Assembly (NCBI RefSeq): GCF_011421635.1
Contig: NZ_WTLI01000002.1
Span: 62,347-126,346, forward strand
From: Paenibacillus turpanensis
GTDB taxonomy: Bacteria; Bacillota; Bacilli; Paenibacillales; YIM-B00363
DNA: 64,000 bases
Direction of reading: 5' to 3'
Of this stretch, positions 1 to 8,599 are shown one piece after another (within the stretch, counting starts at the first letter, position 1; each line of letters opens with the position of its first letter). The position numbers and the translations under genes were made by a program. The notes under the pieces are model-generated. The model saw only the letters and a program-made list of their open reading frames with translations, ran no database searches and was not told where the DNA came from.

Positions 1-39
1 ATGCAAGATTTCAAAATCCGAGTGCTTGACTGTTTCCAT
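1..39 (-). CDS. 5' end of an unidentified gene leaving the window
   Basis: On the minus strand an ATG at 39 follows an AAGGAGG ribosome binding site (49-55) with a 9-nt spacer. The frame is open to the window edge and encodes METVKHSDFEILH. Only 13 codons are visible, so no function can be given. It is divergent from the beta-propeller gene at 262, so 40-261 should hold both promoters. Confidence 0.5.
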   Translation of the reverse strand, partial: METVKHSDFEILH

Positions 40-261
40 CTCCCGAGGCCTCCTTGTACGTGAATGACGCTTCTGAAAAATAAGCCGTTTTGATAGCTTA
101 GTTTCCATCATACTAGAATTTAACCCCAGTCGTATACTCGCAAAAGTCATAAAATTATTTGTAATGTTATACATGCCATTTTTTAAATAGCGGTTGAAAC
201 ATTTGGAAGATCAGTCCCGTCTAGTAGCAAAAGGAAAATTCGATATTGGGGGGCGCTTGAA

Positions 262-2169
262 ATGAAGAGATGGGGTGCTGTCGCTGTTTTGGCTCTAGGT
301 TACTTTGTCTTCTGCTGGGCGATCATCGCGCATGCGACCAACCGGCCGTTTTTGCCGGATATTCCGCTGCCGTTTACCGGCCAGCCTGCAGCGGTTCAAG
401 CCGCGACAGGAGAGCTTCCGGTCGTCGGCTCAGAGCGGAACCTGAAGTCCTTGCTTAAACCTTTTACACAACGCGCGCACAAATTCGAGGAAGGCGCCGC
501 TGAAGCAGCACCCGCTGCCGGCAGCAATACGGCCGCGGTTAGCGATACGCACGTTGATGCGACATCATCGGCAAAAACAGCCTCGGCCAGCGACTATTCC
601 GGAACCAATGTTCAAGTGCAGGGGGTAGACGAAGCCGACCTGGTAAAAACCGACGGAACCTACATTTATCAGGTGAACCGGCAGCGCGTCATGATTGTCC
701 AAGCGAATCCTGCCGACAGCATGAAGGTAGCGGGAAAGGTTGACTTCTCGATGTCCGGATTCACTCCAAACGAGCTATTCCTTGACGGTCAAACGCTTGT
801 GGTCATCGGCACGGAAGCAAACCGCGCTGCAGGGGTGCGGGCCCTTGTATACGATATCACGGACAAACAAGCGCCGAAGCAAACGAAGCAGGTATTTCTT
901 GAAGGCCAGTACGTTTCCGCGCGTAAAACCGGTACCGCCGTCTACTTGGTGGCTAACAAGCGAATCGATCCGAAGCGCCCGGAACCGGCGCATTACAGCG
1001 ATTCCGCCTCCAAGGATAACGCTACCGTGAGTTGGGAGGATACACGATATTTCCCGGAGGCCATCGAACCGAATCTAATCGTCGTCGGCGCTTTCCGGAC
1101 GGACCGGCCCAGCGAGCCTGCTGCCGTATCCGCCTATGTAGGTTCGGGAAAGAGCATTTACGCGTCGGAAAAGCATCTGTATGTAGCAGCCGATCCTCGG
1201 CGTCATGCCGACGAAACCCATCTGTATAAATTTGATCTTTTAAATGGAATGGTCGGCTATGAAGGGACCGCCACCGTTCCTGGAGCGATCTTAAATCAGT
1301 TTTCCATGGATGAGCATATGGGCTATTTTCGTATCGCAACAACAAGGCAAAATGTGCGAAGCGGCAGTAAGCTTGTGTCCACAAACAATCTTTACATTTT
1401 AAACGACAAGCTTGAATCGGTCGGTAAAATCGAGGACATTGCTCCAGGCGAACGCATTTATTCCGTACGCTTCATGGGCAAGCGGGCCTATATGGTTACG
1501 TTCCGCACCGTCGATCCCCTGTTTGTCATTGATGTAGAAAAACCGGAGGCGCCGACTATCCTCGGATATTTGAAAATCCCCGGCTACAGCGATTACCTGC
1601 ATCCGTATGACGAAAACCATATTATTGGCTTCGGTAAGGATACGGTAGAAATCGGACCATACGGCCAGCCGGCAAAAGCCCCCGAACAGGCGACTACCGC
1701 ACTGTATCAAGGCATGAAGCTCGCCCTATTCGATGTTAGCGATGTATCAAAACCGATCGAGAAATTTAAGGAGAACATCGGTGATCGCGGAACAGAATCC
1801 GAGCTTCTGCGGAATCATAAGGCACTGCTTTTTTCCCGTGACAAAGAGCTGCTCGCCTTCCCGGTCACTTTAATGGAGGCTCCAATCCAGCCGGACGGAT
1901 CGAAAAATGCGGCGGAATACGGTACATTCACCTACCAAGGGGCTTATATATACCGCCTAAATGTAGAACAGGGCTTCCAGCTGCGCGGCCGGATCAGCCA
2001 TCTGAGTGATCAAGACCTCAAAAAAGCCGGAAATCACTGGCACTACAACGATCGATCCGTGCAGCGGATCCTCTATATCGGAGATACGCTCTATACCTTG
2101 TCGCAAAGCCAAATCCAGGCGCATGACCTGGAGACGCTCCAAGAGCACGGCCGCCTTGTTCTTCCATAA
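262..2169 (+). CDS. Exported beta-propeller domain protein
   Basis: A 635-residue protein with one hydrophobic N-terminal segment (residues 5-25) that can act as a signal or anchor. A low-complexity linker (about 75-110) follows. The rest resembles the bacterial 'Beta propeller domain' family, recognised from the region starting GTNVQVQGVDEADLVKTDG at about residue 114 and from repeated blade-like strands such as LYILND and LFVIDVEKPEAPTILGYLKI. It probably sits outside the membrane. No catalytic motif is visible and the molecular role is unknown. The start is preceded by a G-rich GGGGGGCG site. A terminator at 2188-2216 closes the unit, which stands alone between the divergent gene at 1-39 and the convergent spoVA operon. 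Confidence 0.8.
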   Translation: MKRWGAVAVLALGYFVFCWAIIAHATNRPFLPDIPLPFTGQPAAVQAATGELPVVGSERNLKSLLKPFTQRAHKFEEGAAEAAPAAGSNTAAVSDTHVDATSSAKTASASDYSGTNVQVQGVDEADLVKTDGTYIYQVNRQRVMIVQANPADSMKVAGKVDFSMSGFTPNELFLDGQTLVVIGTEANRAAGVRALVYDITDKQAPKQTKQVFLEGQYVSARKTGTAVYLVANKRIDPKRPEPAHYSDSASKDNATVSWEDTRYFPEAIEPNLIVVGAFRTDRPSEPAAVSAYVGSGKSIYASEKHLYVAADPRRHADETHLYKFDLLNGMVGYEGTATVPGAILNQFSMDEHMGYFRIATTRQNVRSGSKLVSTNNLYILNDKLESVGKIEDIAPGERIYSVRFMGKRAYMVTFRTVDPLFVIDVEKPEAPTILGYLKIPGYSDYLHPYDENHIIGFGKDTVEIGPYGQPAKAPEQATTALYQGMKLALFDVSDVSKPIEKFKENIGDRGTESELLRNHKALLFSRDKELLAFPVTLMEAPIQPDGSKNAAEYGTFTYQGAYIYRLNVEQGFQLRGRISHLSDQDLKKAGNHWHYNDRSVQRILYIGDTLYTLSQSQIQAHDLETLQEHGRLVLP

Positions 2170-2187
2170 GGCTGCCGCCAAACAACG

Positions 2188-2216
2188 AAAACCACCCGGA
2201 TGACGGGTGGTTTTTG
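2188..2216. terminator. Bidirectional terminator
   Basis: The arms AAACCACCCG and CGGGTGGTTT enclose a short loop, with a T run on each strand. It separates the convergent beta-propeller gene and the spoVA operon and can serve both. Confidence 0.85.
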
Positions 2217-2223
2217 TGTTTCC

Positions 2224-2589
2224 TTATCCGCGGGGCTTCACCACAAGAGCAGCTAAGAATGAAAAAATAATCGCCGCCGAAATGCCCGCGCTCGTTATTT
2301 TAAAGATCCCTGTTAGCACTCCGACGGGTCCAGTGTTCGTCAGCTCTTCAATCGCGCCGTGAACTAGCGCGTTACCGAAGCTCGTAATCGGCACCGACGC
2401 ACCCGCACCGGCAAACTTGACGAATGGGTCATACAACCCGAAGCCGTCCACGATTGCACCTGTTACAACCAAGATGCTCATTGTATGGCCGGGTGTAAAT
2501 TTACCGACATCCATAAGCAGCTGGCCAACGACGCAAATCGCGCCGCCAATAATAAACGCCCACAAAAATTGCATCCAATTTATCGCCAT
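2224..2589 (-). CDS. spoVAE: SpoVAE, spore DPA channel membrane subunit
   Basis: A 121-residue membrane protein of the SpoVAE(B)/SpoVAC family, with four or so hydrophobic segments and the family region DGFGLYDPFVKFAGAGASVP. SpoVA proteins form the forespore inner-membrane channel that takes up dipicolinic acid during sporulation and releases it at germination. An upstream GTG (2598) would overlap the spoVAD stop, but the ATG at 2589 is better placed after GGAGTGAG. It is the last gene of spoVAC-spoVAD-spoVAE. The closely related SpoVAC is encoded two genes upstream. Bacillus subtilis has extra spoVAA, spoVAB and spoVAF genes that are absent here, as is common in other spore formers. Confidence 0.93.
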   Translation of the reverse strand: MAINWMQFLWAFIIGGAICVVGQLLMDVGKFTPGHTMSILVVTGAIVDGFGLYDPFVKFAGAGASVPITSFGNALVHGAIEELTNTGPVGVLTGIFKITSAGISAAIIFSFLAALVVKPRG

Positions 2590-2594
2590 GTCAC

Positions 2595-3608
2595 TCACTC
2601 CATTTCAATTGATACAGCATGCGCAATGCAAGGAATGGATTCTCCCTGCTGAAAGGTTATCGGCGACATTAACGCGCCGGTTGCAACAACTAAAAGACGC
2701 TTAAGCTCACCCTCGCGCATTTTCTTCAGTAAATGACCATAGGTCACAACCGCGGAGCAGGCCGCGCCGCTGCCTCCCGCTTGAACCATTTGCTTATCCG
2801 GATCAAACACAAGTATGCCGCAGTCCTGATAATCCGTCTGCCCGATATCAATGCCCTTTTCCTTTAATAAATCCTTTGCTATACTGTAGCCCACCTTTGC
2901 CAAGTCGCCCGTAACAATCATGTCATAGTAGCCGGGCTCAATCCCGCGGTCATGAAAATGAGCATGCATCGTGTCGACCGCAGCCGGCGCCATCGCCGCT
3001 CCCATATTAAAGGGATCCTTGATCCCCATGTCGACGATTTTGCCGATCGTAGCCGACGTAACACGCGGCATGTCCGGCTTTCCGGTTAAGGAAAGCAGCG
3101 AAGTTCCCGCACCCGTGACAGTAAACTGTGCGGTAGGAGGCTTCTGTGAGCCGTATTCGGTCGGGTAGCGGAACTGTTTTTCCGCCGAGCAGTTGTGGCT
3201 GCACACGCCGGCCATCGCATAATTTGCCGAATGATAGTTCACCATTAAGGAAGCCAAGGCCAAGCTTTCCATCGAGGTCGAGCAAGCTCCGAAGACCCCT
3301 ATGTACGGCACCGCCATCGTTCTCGCCGCAAACGTATTCGAGACGATCTGATTCAGCAGGTCGCCGCCGACATAAAAGCTGATATCCTTCTTTTGCAAAC
3401 CGGCGCCGTCCAATGTAAGCTCCATCGATTCCTCGAGAAATTTACGCTCGGCTTTTTCCCAGCTATCCTCACCAATAAAGTAATCGGAATGAACCATATC
3501 AAATCGGTCGCCAAGGGGACCTGCCCCCTCATCGGGGCCGACCACCGTCGAGGCGGAAATGATATACGGCTTCCGATCGAACAGCCAGGTTTGCTTTCCC
3601 GTCAGCAT
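2595..3608 (-). CDS. spoVAD: SpoVAD, DPA-binding spore protein
   Basis: A 337-residue protein, the same size as B. subtilis SpoVAD. It has the thiolase-like fold region with GVFGACSTSMESLALAS and PTAQFTVTGAGTSLLS. SpoVAD is the peripheral subunit of the SpoVA complex and binds dipicolinic acid. The frame stays open upstream to 3644, but the ATG at 3608 follows GGAGGG by 9 nt and overlaps the spoVAC stop by one base (TAATG), indicating translational coupling. It should be expressed in the forespore from the sigma-G promoter upstream of spoVAC. Confidence 0.96.
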   Translation of the reverse strand: MLTGKQTWLFDRKPYIISASTVVGPDEGAGPLGDRFDMVHSDYFIGEDSWEKAERKFLEESMELTLDGAGLQKKDISFYVGGDLLNQIVSNTFAARTMAVPYIGVFGACSTSMESLALASLMVNYHSANYAMAGVCSHNCSAEKQFRYPTEYGSQKPPTAQFTVTGAGTSLLSLTGKPDMPRVTSATIGKIVDMGIKDPFNMGAAMAPAAVDTMHAHFHDRGIEPGYYDMIVTGDLAKVGYSIAKDLLKEKGIDIGQTDYQDCGILVFDPDKQMVQAGGSGAACSAVVTYGHLLKKMREGELKRLLVVATGALMSPITFQQGESIPCIAHAVSIEME

Positions 3609-4096
3609 TATATATGACCCTCCATTCCAAGGCCAAATATCCAATAAATAATCCCGATAATGAAAGCTGCCACCGTTCCGAACACAATAACCGAACCCGC
3701 CAGTTTAAACATGTTGCCGCCAACGCCCAGCACAAGTCCTTCGCTGCGGTGTTCAATTGCGGCGGAGCATAACGAATTGGCAAACCCAGTGACCGGGACC
3801 GCACTGCCTGCGCCAGCCCATTGCGCGATTTTATCGTATATGCCCAAAGAGGTTAAAATAACGGATAGTAAAATAAGAATAGCCACCGTCGGGTTGGCCG
3901 CTTCCTTCTGCGTCATACCTGCCCAAGCCATAAAAGCCGTTTGAATAGCTTGTCCGAGCAAACAAATCAGCCCCCCGACTAAAAATGCCCGAAAGCAATT
4001 AAGCAGTACGGGACGAGCCGGTTCATGCTTTTTGGCAAGATCCTGGTAACTTTTTTGGGCCTTGCTCATTCCTCCGCCCTTCGCTGCTGTAGCCAT
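3608..4096 (-). CDS. spoVAC: SpoVAC, spore DPA channel membrane subunit
   Basis: A 162-residue membrane protein. The N-terminal 30 residues are polar, followed by four or five hydrophobic helices and the family sequence LGIYDKIAQWAGAGSAVPVTGF. SpoVAC is a mechanosensitive channel component for dipicolinic acid in the spore inner membrane. The ATG at 4096 sits 6 nt after a perfect AAGGAGG; a TTG two codons upstream is less likely. It is the first gene of the operon and is coupled to spoVAD through a one-base overlap. Confidence 0.95.
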   Translation of the reverse strand: MATAAKGGGMSKAQKSYQDLAKKHEPARPVLLNCFRAFLVGGLICLLGQAIQTAFMAWAGMTQKEAANPTVAILILLSVILTSLGIYDKIAQWAGAGSAVPVTGFANSLCSAAIEHRSEGLVLGVGGNMFKLAGSVIVFGTVAAFIIGIIYWIFGLGMEGHI

Positions 4097-4126
4097 ATCC
4101 AACCTCCTTCATCTTACTTTCTAGGG

Positions 4127-4157
4127 TATTATGCTCGTTTCCAAGTGGATTTATGAT
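4127..4157 (-). promoter_or_regulatory. Candidate sigma-G promoter of spoVA
   Basis: On the minus strand ATCATA (4157-4152) and CATAATA (4133-4127) are separated by 18 nt. They match the sigma-G pattern TGMATA-18-CATNNTA at four of six -35 positions and fully at -10. The position, about 30 nt upstream of the spoVAC start, suits the forespore expression known for spoVA operons. Confidence 0.55.
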
Positions 4158-4248
4158 ACCTCCGGCAGCGACCGTCCCGTGATGGGCACATCCCGAAAAA
4201 AGACAGAAAAAGCGTTCTGCTCCGCTAAAATGATCCCTTTCACATCCG

Positions 4249-4272
4249 TAAAAAAAAGGCCAGAAGCTGGCC
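4249..4272 (-). terminator. Terminator of the 25-residue peptide gene
   Basis: On the minus strand GGCCAG-CTT-CTGGCC is followed by eight T residues. It lies directly after the small gene at 4287-4364 and isolates it from spoVA. Confidence 0.85.
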
Positions 4273-4286
4273 CCGTTGAATTTCCG

Positions 4287-4364
4287 CTACAAAAAAATAG
4301 CTGCGACGATAAACAACAAAATGAACAACACTAACACTAACAGCGTAGCCTCCGTTTTTGCCAT
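4287..4364 (-). CDS. YjcZ-like small hydrophobic spore peptide
   Basis: A 25-codon gene. ATG at 4364 follows GGGGG by 7 nt, TAG is at 4287, and its own terminator lies downstream. The product starts MAKTEATLL and continues as one uninterrupted hydrophobic helix ending AAIFL. Size, single helix and the LVLVLFILLFIV pattern resemble the YjcZ/SspX-type small sporulation membrane peptides of Bacillus and Paenibacillus. Its place beside spoVA fits a spore role. Family assignment rests on this resemblance only. Confidence 0.6.
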   Translation of the reverse strand: MAKTEATLLVLVLFILLFIVAAIFL

Positions 4365-4531
4365 GTGCCGGCCCCCAAACCTGTATAAATCCAATTCCTC
4401 GTTTACACTATATGTTTCATGATTCATGTTCACATCGGCACCTGCCCAAAACCGCTTTTAAAAACGCTAATGTTTTTGTCGTCTCCTGTCGAAATAGTAA
4501 AAGACGTTATTTTACATAGGCAGGAGAACCG

Positions 4532-7429
4532 ATGATGAACTTGAATCCCAAAGGCAAGACTCCATATATTGCACTTGTCTCGATGCTGATCATTATGACC
4601 CTCGTTACCTTTTCCAGTTATTGGACACTGAGGGATGTACGCCTGCAGAGCAACCATGTTGTTGAAGATACCATGCCCATATATTTATCGATCGACAATT
4701 TGCTGACCAGCCTCATTAATCAAGAAACCGGTGTCCGCGGGTATCTGCTCACGACCAATCCCCGTTTTTTGGAAGCCTATAAGGTTGGTAAAATCCAAAT
4801 GGAAACAGAATTAAGCTTAATCACTGACAATTATCCACTGGAAAATTATCCTCTTGTAAACGAGATCTTTTTACATAAGGCACTGCCTCAAATCGATATG
4901 ATCAATCATTATTTTTTGGACCAAATTAAGCTGATCGAGGAAAAACAGACTCAGACCGCTCTGGATCTTGTTGATCAAGGAAAAGACTACATGGATCAAT
5001 TCCGGATCATTCACGAGGAAATGCGCAGTGCGTTGGCGCAAACAACAGCAGAGGAAAAACAATCCGTGGATATCGCGGTGGAACGGGCATTCTTAATATT
5101 ATCGATTGGACTGGTTGCGTTTTTAGCCATGGGCATCACGATTTGGCTCATTACACGCCGCAACAACCAAATGGCTAATGCTTTACGTAAAAGCGAGGAA
5201 ACGTATCGCGCCGTCGCGGAAGAGCTGGAGACGCATAACGAGGAAATTATCGCTCAGCAAGAAGAGCAGGAGAAAACACTAATTAAGCTGTTTCAAAGGG
5301 AAAAAGAACTGGAGTCGATATCTTCGTACCAGGAAATGCTTACCGGCTTTACTGATCTTCACTTGTTTTTGGAAAATACCGTGCCCGCCTTAACTGAAGC
5401 ACTTGATCAGGATGCTGCCGCAGTTATGTTACGGCATGAGCAGGAAGAACAGTTTGATATGGTATTTTCATATGGATACCCGGAGGGCGCTGCGCCGGTT
5501 CGCGAGCGCGTACCTCTCGTAGGTCCTGCCCACAAGCTGTTAAAGGACAAAACCTCCGTAATCAGCTGCAGAAAGGTGTCCGAGCTGGAACGGGGCTTCC
5601 ATAGTGCCTACGACACCGCGGTTGATTCCTACTACCCGCTGTTCGACCCCAATCGTTCTGAGCTGCATATAATTGGCATTGTCGTGACGACCTCTTATCA
5701 GAAGACAGCGGTAAATGAGAATAATACGAGCTTTTTGACTAAAGGGTTAATGAAGCAATTCAGCCTCGCCCTGCTTGCCCAGCTAACGAACGAAGAACGC
5801 AAGCAGCAAAGTGTATCTATGGAAAAATTAAATGAAGAGCTGCTAACCGAAAAAGAAATGCTGGAAAAGCAGCGTGATTTCACTCGCCTCATCCTTGAAT
5901 CCAGCTTGGAAGGCATGGCTACCTGCAACCGCTTTGGCAGGATCGATTACTGTAACGGGCGAATGGCAGAATGGTTTGATACGGCAGCCATCCAAGGAAT
6001 GTCGGCAGCCGAATGCTTCGAAAGACTTCATCCCAAGCTTCGGACGCTCGGCGAAGATTTGCTTCAAGGGCGCATCACACATTTCACCGAAAAATTTTCG
6101 TTCAACATCCAAGGGGATACTCGCAGTTTGGAGCTTTATGCAACCCCATTTGGCGTTGGAAGCACTTCATCCTCTGGATTCTTGTTCGTGCTTCGGGACC
6201 GGACGGATGAGGAGCGGATTAATGAGCTAAAAAATGAATTTGTCAGCATCGTTTCCCATGAGCTTCGAACACCGCTGTCAAGCGTTCTTGGGTTCATCGA
6301 GCTGATGATTAACCGCAAGCTTTCCCCGGAAAAGCAGGCAAAATATTTAGATACGATCTATAAGGAAGCAAAGCGGCTTTCCAATTTGATTAATGATTTT
6401 CTCGATCTGCAGCGAATGGAATCCGGGAAACAAACCTATCACTTTGTCCCGGTCGACTTAGCTTCGCTTGTTCAAAGTGCTGCCGAGCAGTGGCAGGGCA
6501 AACAAAGCCACAGCATCCGAGTCCAGGTTAACGGCGATGCTCCTGTCTTTATGAAAGCAGACGAGGACCGGATCAAGCAAGTGATTGACAACCTGCTCAG
6601 CAATGCAATTAAATATTCTCCCGACTCGAACGTCGTTGATGTAACCGTAGATACGAATTCGGATTTGACGACCTTGATCGTTCGAGATTACGGTCTTGGC
6701 ATTCCTGAGGAAGCCAAAGCACAAATGTTTACAAAGTTTTACCGTGTTGACAACTCCGACCGCAGACAGATCGGCGGCACAGGACTAGGCCTTGCTATTG
6801 TAAAGGAAATCATCGATGCGCATGGCGGAAGCATCAGCTTTGATTCCGTGATGGGGGAAGGCACAACGTTCCGAGTAGCGCTGCCGGCCGTTTCATCCCC
6901 CTCCGTAGAGGGAAGCATCGAAGGCAGCATCGTCATTGTGGAGGACGACAGCAATGTAAGCAAATTAATAAGCGAAACGCTGGGCGGATTAGGCCACCCG
7001 GTCGTTACGTTCAAGGCCGCCGAGCCTTTGCTGGAGACGATCGGCAAATTAACGTCAAATCCGCCGCTCCTCTTCATCGTAGATATCGCCTTGGAAGGGC
7101 ATTTAACCGGATGGGATCTGCTCGCGGGACTAAACAGCCATCCTCTTTGCCGGAGAACGCCGGTCATTGTTTCAACCGCGATGGATGCACCGAATGACTA
7201 TCAGGAAAGTGACATCGAACGTTATATGAAAAAGCCGTTTACGATGGAGCGGCTGTATCACATTTCTCAGGAGCTTCTCGCCAAGCATACCTCGGCGTAC
7301 GTATTCCCGACGCAAAACGAAGAGCAGATCGCCGCTTCCCTGGAAGAAAAGGGACTTGAGCTGGTTGAGCTTAAGCACTACGAAAGTTGGATTGAAGCGG
7401 AAGTGAAACGCCAGAAAGAGAAATCGTAG
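4532..7429 (+). CDS. CHASE3 hybrid sensor histidine kinase with C-terminal receiver
   Basis: A 965-residue multidomain signalling protein. A membrane helix (about 12-30) precedes an extracytoplasmic CHASE3-like domain with INQETGVRGYLLT. A second helix (about 185-205) leads into a coiled coil rich in E and Q, a GAF-like region (about 265-430), a PAS-like region (about 450-560) and a histidine kinase core. The phospho-acceptor is His576 in SHELRTPLSS. Then come an N box NLLSNAIKY and G boxes GLGIP and GTGLGLAIV. The C-terminal receiver (about 805-925) has the likely phospho-Asp851 in FIVDIALEG. It is monocistronic, with GGAG just before the first of two ATGs and a terminator at 7447-7503. The stimulus and downstream regulator are not encoded nearby. 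Confidence 0.9.
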   Translation: MMNLNPKGKTPYIALVSMLIIMTLVTFSSYWTLRDVRLQSNHVVEDTMPIYLSIDNLLTSLINQETGVRGYLLTTNPRFLEAYKVGKIQMETELSLITDNYPLENYPLVNEIFLHKALPQIDMINHYFLDQIKLIEEKQTQTALDLVDQGKDYMDQFRIIHEEMRSALAQTTAEEKQSVDIAVERAFLILSIGLVAFLAMGITIWLITRRNNQMANALRKSEETYRAVAEELETHNEEIIAQQEEQEKTLIKLFQREKELESISSYQEMLTGFTDLHLFLENTVPALTEALDQDAAAVMLRHEQEEQFDMVFSYGYPEGAAPVRERVPLVGPAHKLLKDKTSVISCRKVSELERGFHSAYDTAVDSYYPLFDPNRSELHIIGIVVTTSYQKTAVNENNTSFLTKGLMKQFSLALLAQLTNEERKQQSVSMEKLNEELLTEKEMLEKQRDFTRLILESSLEGMATCNRFGRIDYCNGRMAEWFDTAAIQGMSAAECFERLHPKLRTLGEDLLQGRITHFTEKFSFNIQGDTRSLELYATPFGVGSTSSSGFLFVLRDRTDEERINELKNEFVSIVSHELRTPLSSVLGFIELMINRKLSPEKQAKYLDTIYKEAKRLSNLINDFLDLQRMESGKQTYHFVPVDLASLVQSAAEQWQGKQSHSIRVQVNGDAPVFMKADEDRIKQVIDNLLSNAIKYSPDSNVVDVTVDTNSDLTTLIVRDYGLGIPEEAKAQMFTKFYRVDNSDRRQIGGTGLGLAIVKEIIDAHGGSISFDSVMGEGTTFRVALPAVSSPSVEGSIEGSIVIVEDDSNVSKLISETLGGLGHPVVTFKAAEPLLETIGKLTSNPPLLFIVDIALEGHLTGWDLLAGLNSHPLCRRTPVIVSTAMDAPNDYQESDIERYMKKPFTMERLYHISQELLAKHTSAYVFPTQNEEQIAASLEEKGLELVELKHYESWIEAEVKRQKEKS

Positions 7430-7446
7430 ACTACTAGATAGGATTC

Positions 7447-7503
7447 AAAAAAAGCTTCTCTAGACATGGGCTGGAACCCATACGCTAGAGAAGCTTTCTT
7501 TTA
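7447..7503. terminator. Long bidirectional terminator
   Basis: Thirteen-base arms AAAGCTTCTCTAG and CTAGAGAAGCTTT flank an inner ATGGG-CTGGAA-CCCAT hairpin, with T-rich ends on both strands. It serves the convergent hybrid kinase and ribokinase genes. Confidence 0.85.
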
Positions 7504-7554
7504 TATTTTTCCGTTGTGAAGCCTCTCATGCTTCCAAAGGTAAATTTCTTTTCG

Positions 7555-8490
7555 CTATTTTGTATCCTTGCGCCAGTGTTCAAGCAAACTCTCGACCTCT
7601 GCACGCTGTGGAATGCTTTCCTGGGCTCCCGGACGGGTAACGGTCAATGCCGCGGCGGCTGATGCTAGACGCAAGCTGTCCTCGGAAGAATATCCTTCCG
7701 CACTCGCCACAGCGTAGCAGCCAATAAAAGTATCGCCGGCCGCAGTGGTATCCACAGCCTTTACGCGGAAGGCAGGAACCTCAATACAGCTGCCCGCAGC
7801 ATCGGCCAGCAGTGCCCCTTCTTCCCCCCGTGTAACGATAACCGTGTCAATACCGCGTGCAACAAGCGATTGTGCCGCACGCATCGCTTGGGCGGCCTGA
7901 GCCGCAGGTAAACCTGTCAGCTCCTCCGCTTCCGATTCATTCAAAATGAGCACATCGATCAGCGGATATGCCTCCTCAGGAAGTGCTTGCGCTGGCGCCG
8001 GATTATAGAGTACACGAACATCGTGGTCGCGTGCCAGCCTCATTGCTGCAGCGGAAGCCTCCCACGGCACCTCATTTTGCAGCAATAATACGCTGGCTCC
8101 CGCGAACACATCGGAATGAGCCGCAACATGCTGAGCCGTCAGCATGGCGTTCGCCCCTTCGGACAGGATAATCTGGTTTTCTCCGGTTTCATCCACTGTG
8201 ATAAATGCGAGTCCAGAAGTAACCCCCTGAAGAATGTCTACATGAAGCTTTATTCCGTTCTCTTCCAGCGATTGTACGAGCACGGGTCCAAAGGAATCTC
8301 CGCCGACGGCACCGATCATCGATACATGGCTTCCACAGCGCGCCGCCGCTACCGCTTGATTTGCTCCTTTTCCGCCTGGCAAATAAGCAGTGCCAAGCCC
8401 CTTGATCGTTTCACCCGGAAGCGGATGTCTGCGGACACGGTTTACAATGTCCATATTAATACTGCCGACGACCACGATTTTGATTTGCAA
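7555..8490 (-). CDS. rbsK: Ribokinase (PfkB family)
   Basis: A 311-residue PfkB-family sugar kinase. It has the N-terminal signature GSINMDIV, the first substrate and nucleotide motif PGGKGANQAVAAARCG, and the C-terminal active-site signature DTTAAGDTFIG with the catalytic Asp. Ribokinase phosphorylates D-ribose to ribose-5-phosphate. The frame is open upstream to 8520, but that stretch contains the GGAGGAGGGAG ribosome binding site, so the TTG at 8490 six bases further on is the better start. No rbsD, transporter or regulator lies alongside, so the sugar is inferred from family resemblance and a related pentose kinase is possible. Confidence 0.85.
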   Translation of the reverse strand: MQIKIVVVGSINMDIVNRVRRHPLPGETIKGLGTAYLPGGKGANQAVAAARCGSHVSMIGAVGGDSFGPVLVQSLEENGIKLHVDILQGVTSGLAFITVDETGENQIILSEGANAMLTAQHVAAHSDVFAGASVLLLQNEVPWEASAAAMRLARDHDVRVLYNPAPAQALPEEAYPLIDVLILNESEAEELTGLPAAQAAQAMRAAQSLVARGIDTVIVTRGEEGALLADAAGSCIEVPAFRVKAVDTTAAGDTFIGCYAVASAEGYSSEDSLRLASAAAALTVTRPGAQESIPQRAEVESLLEHWRKDTK

Positions 8491-8599
8491 GAGCTCCCTC
8501 CTCCCTGTAAATCCTTTCATATATTATACCGTCATTTTATCGTCTTTTCCGCCCGCTGTCTCAGCAGCTCTATCTTGTTTCTCTTTCGTTGAAAAGTAG

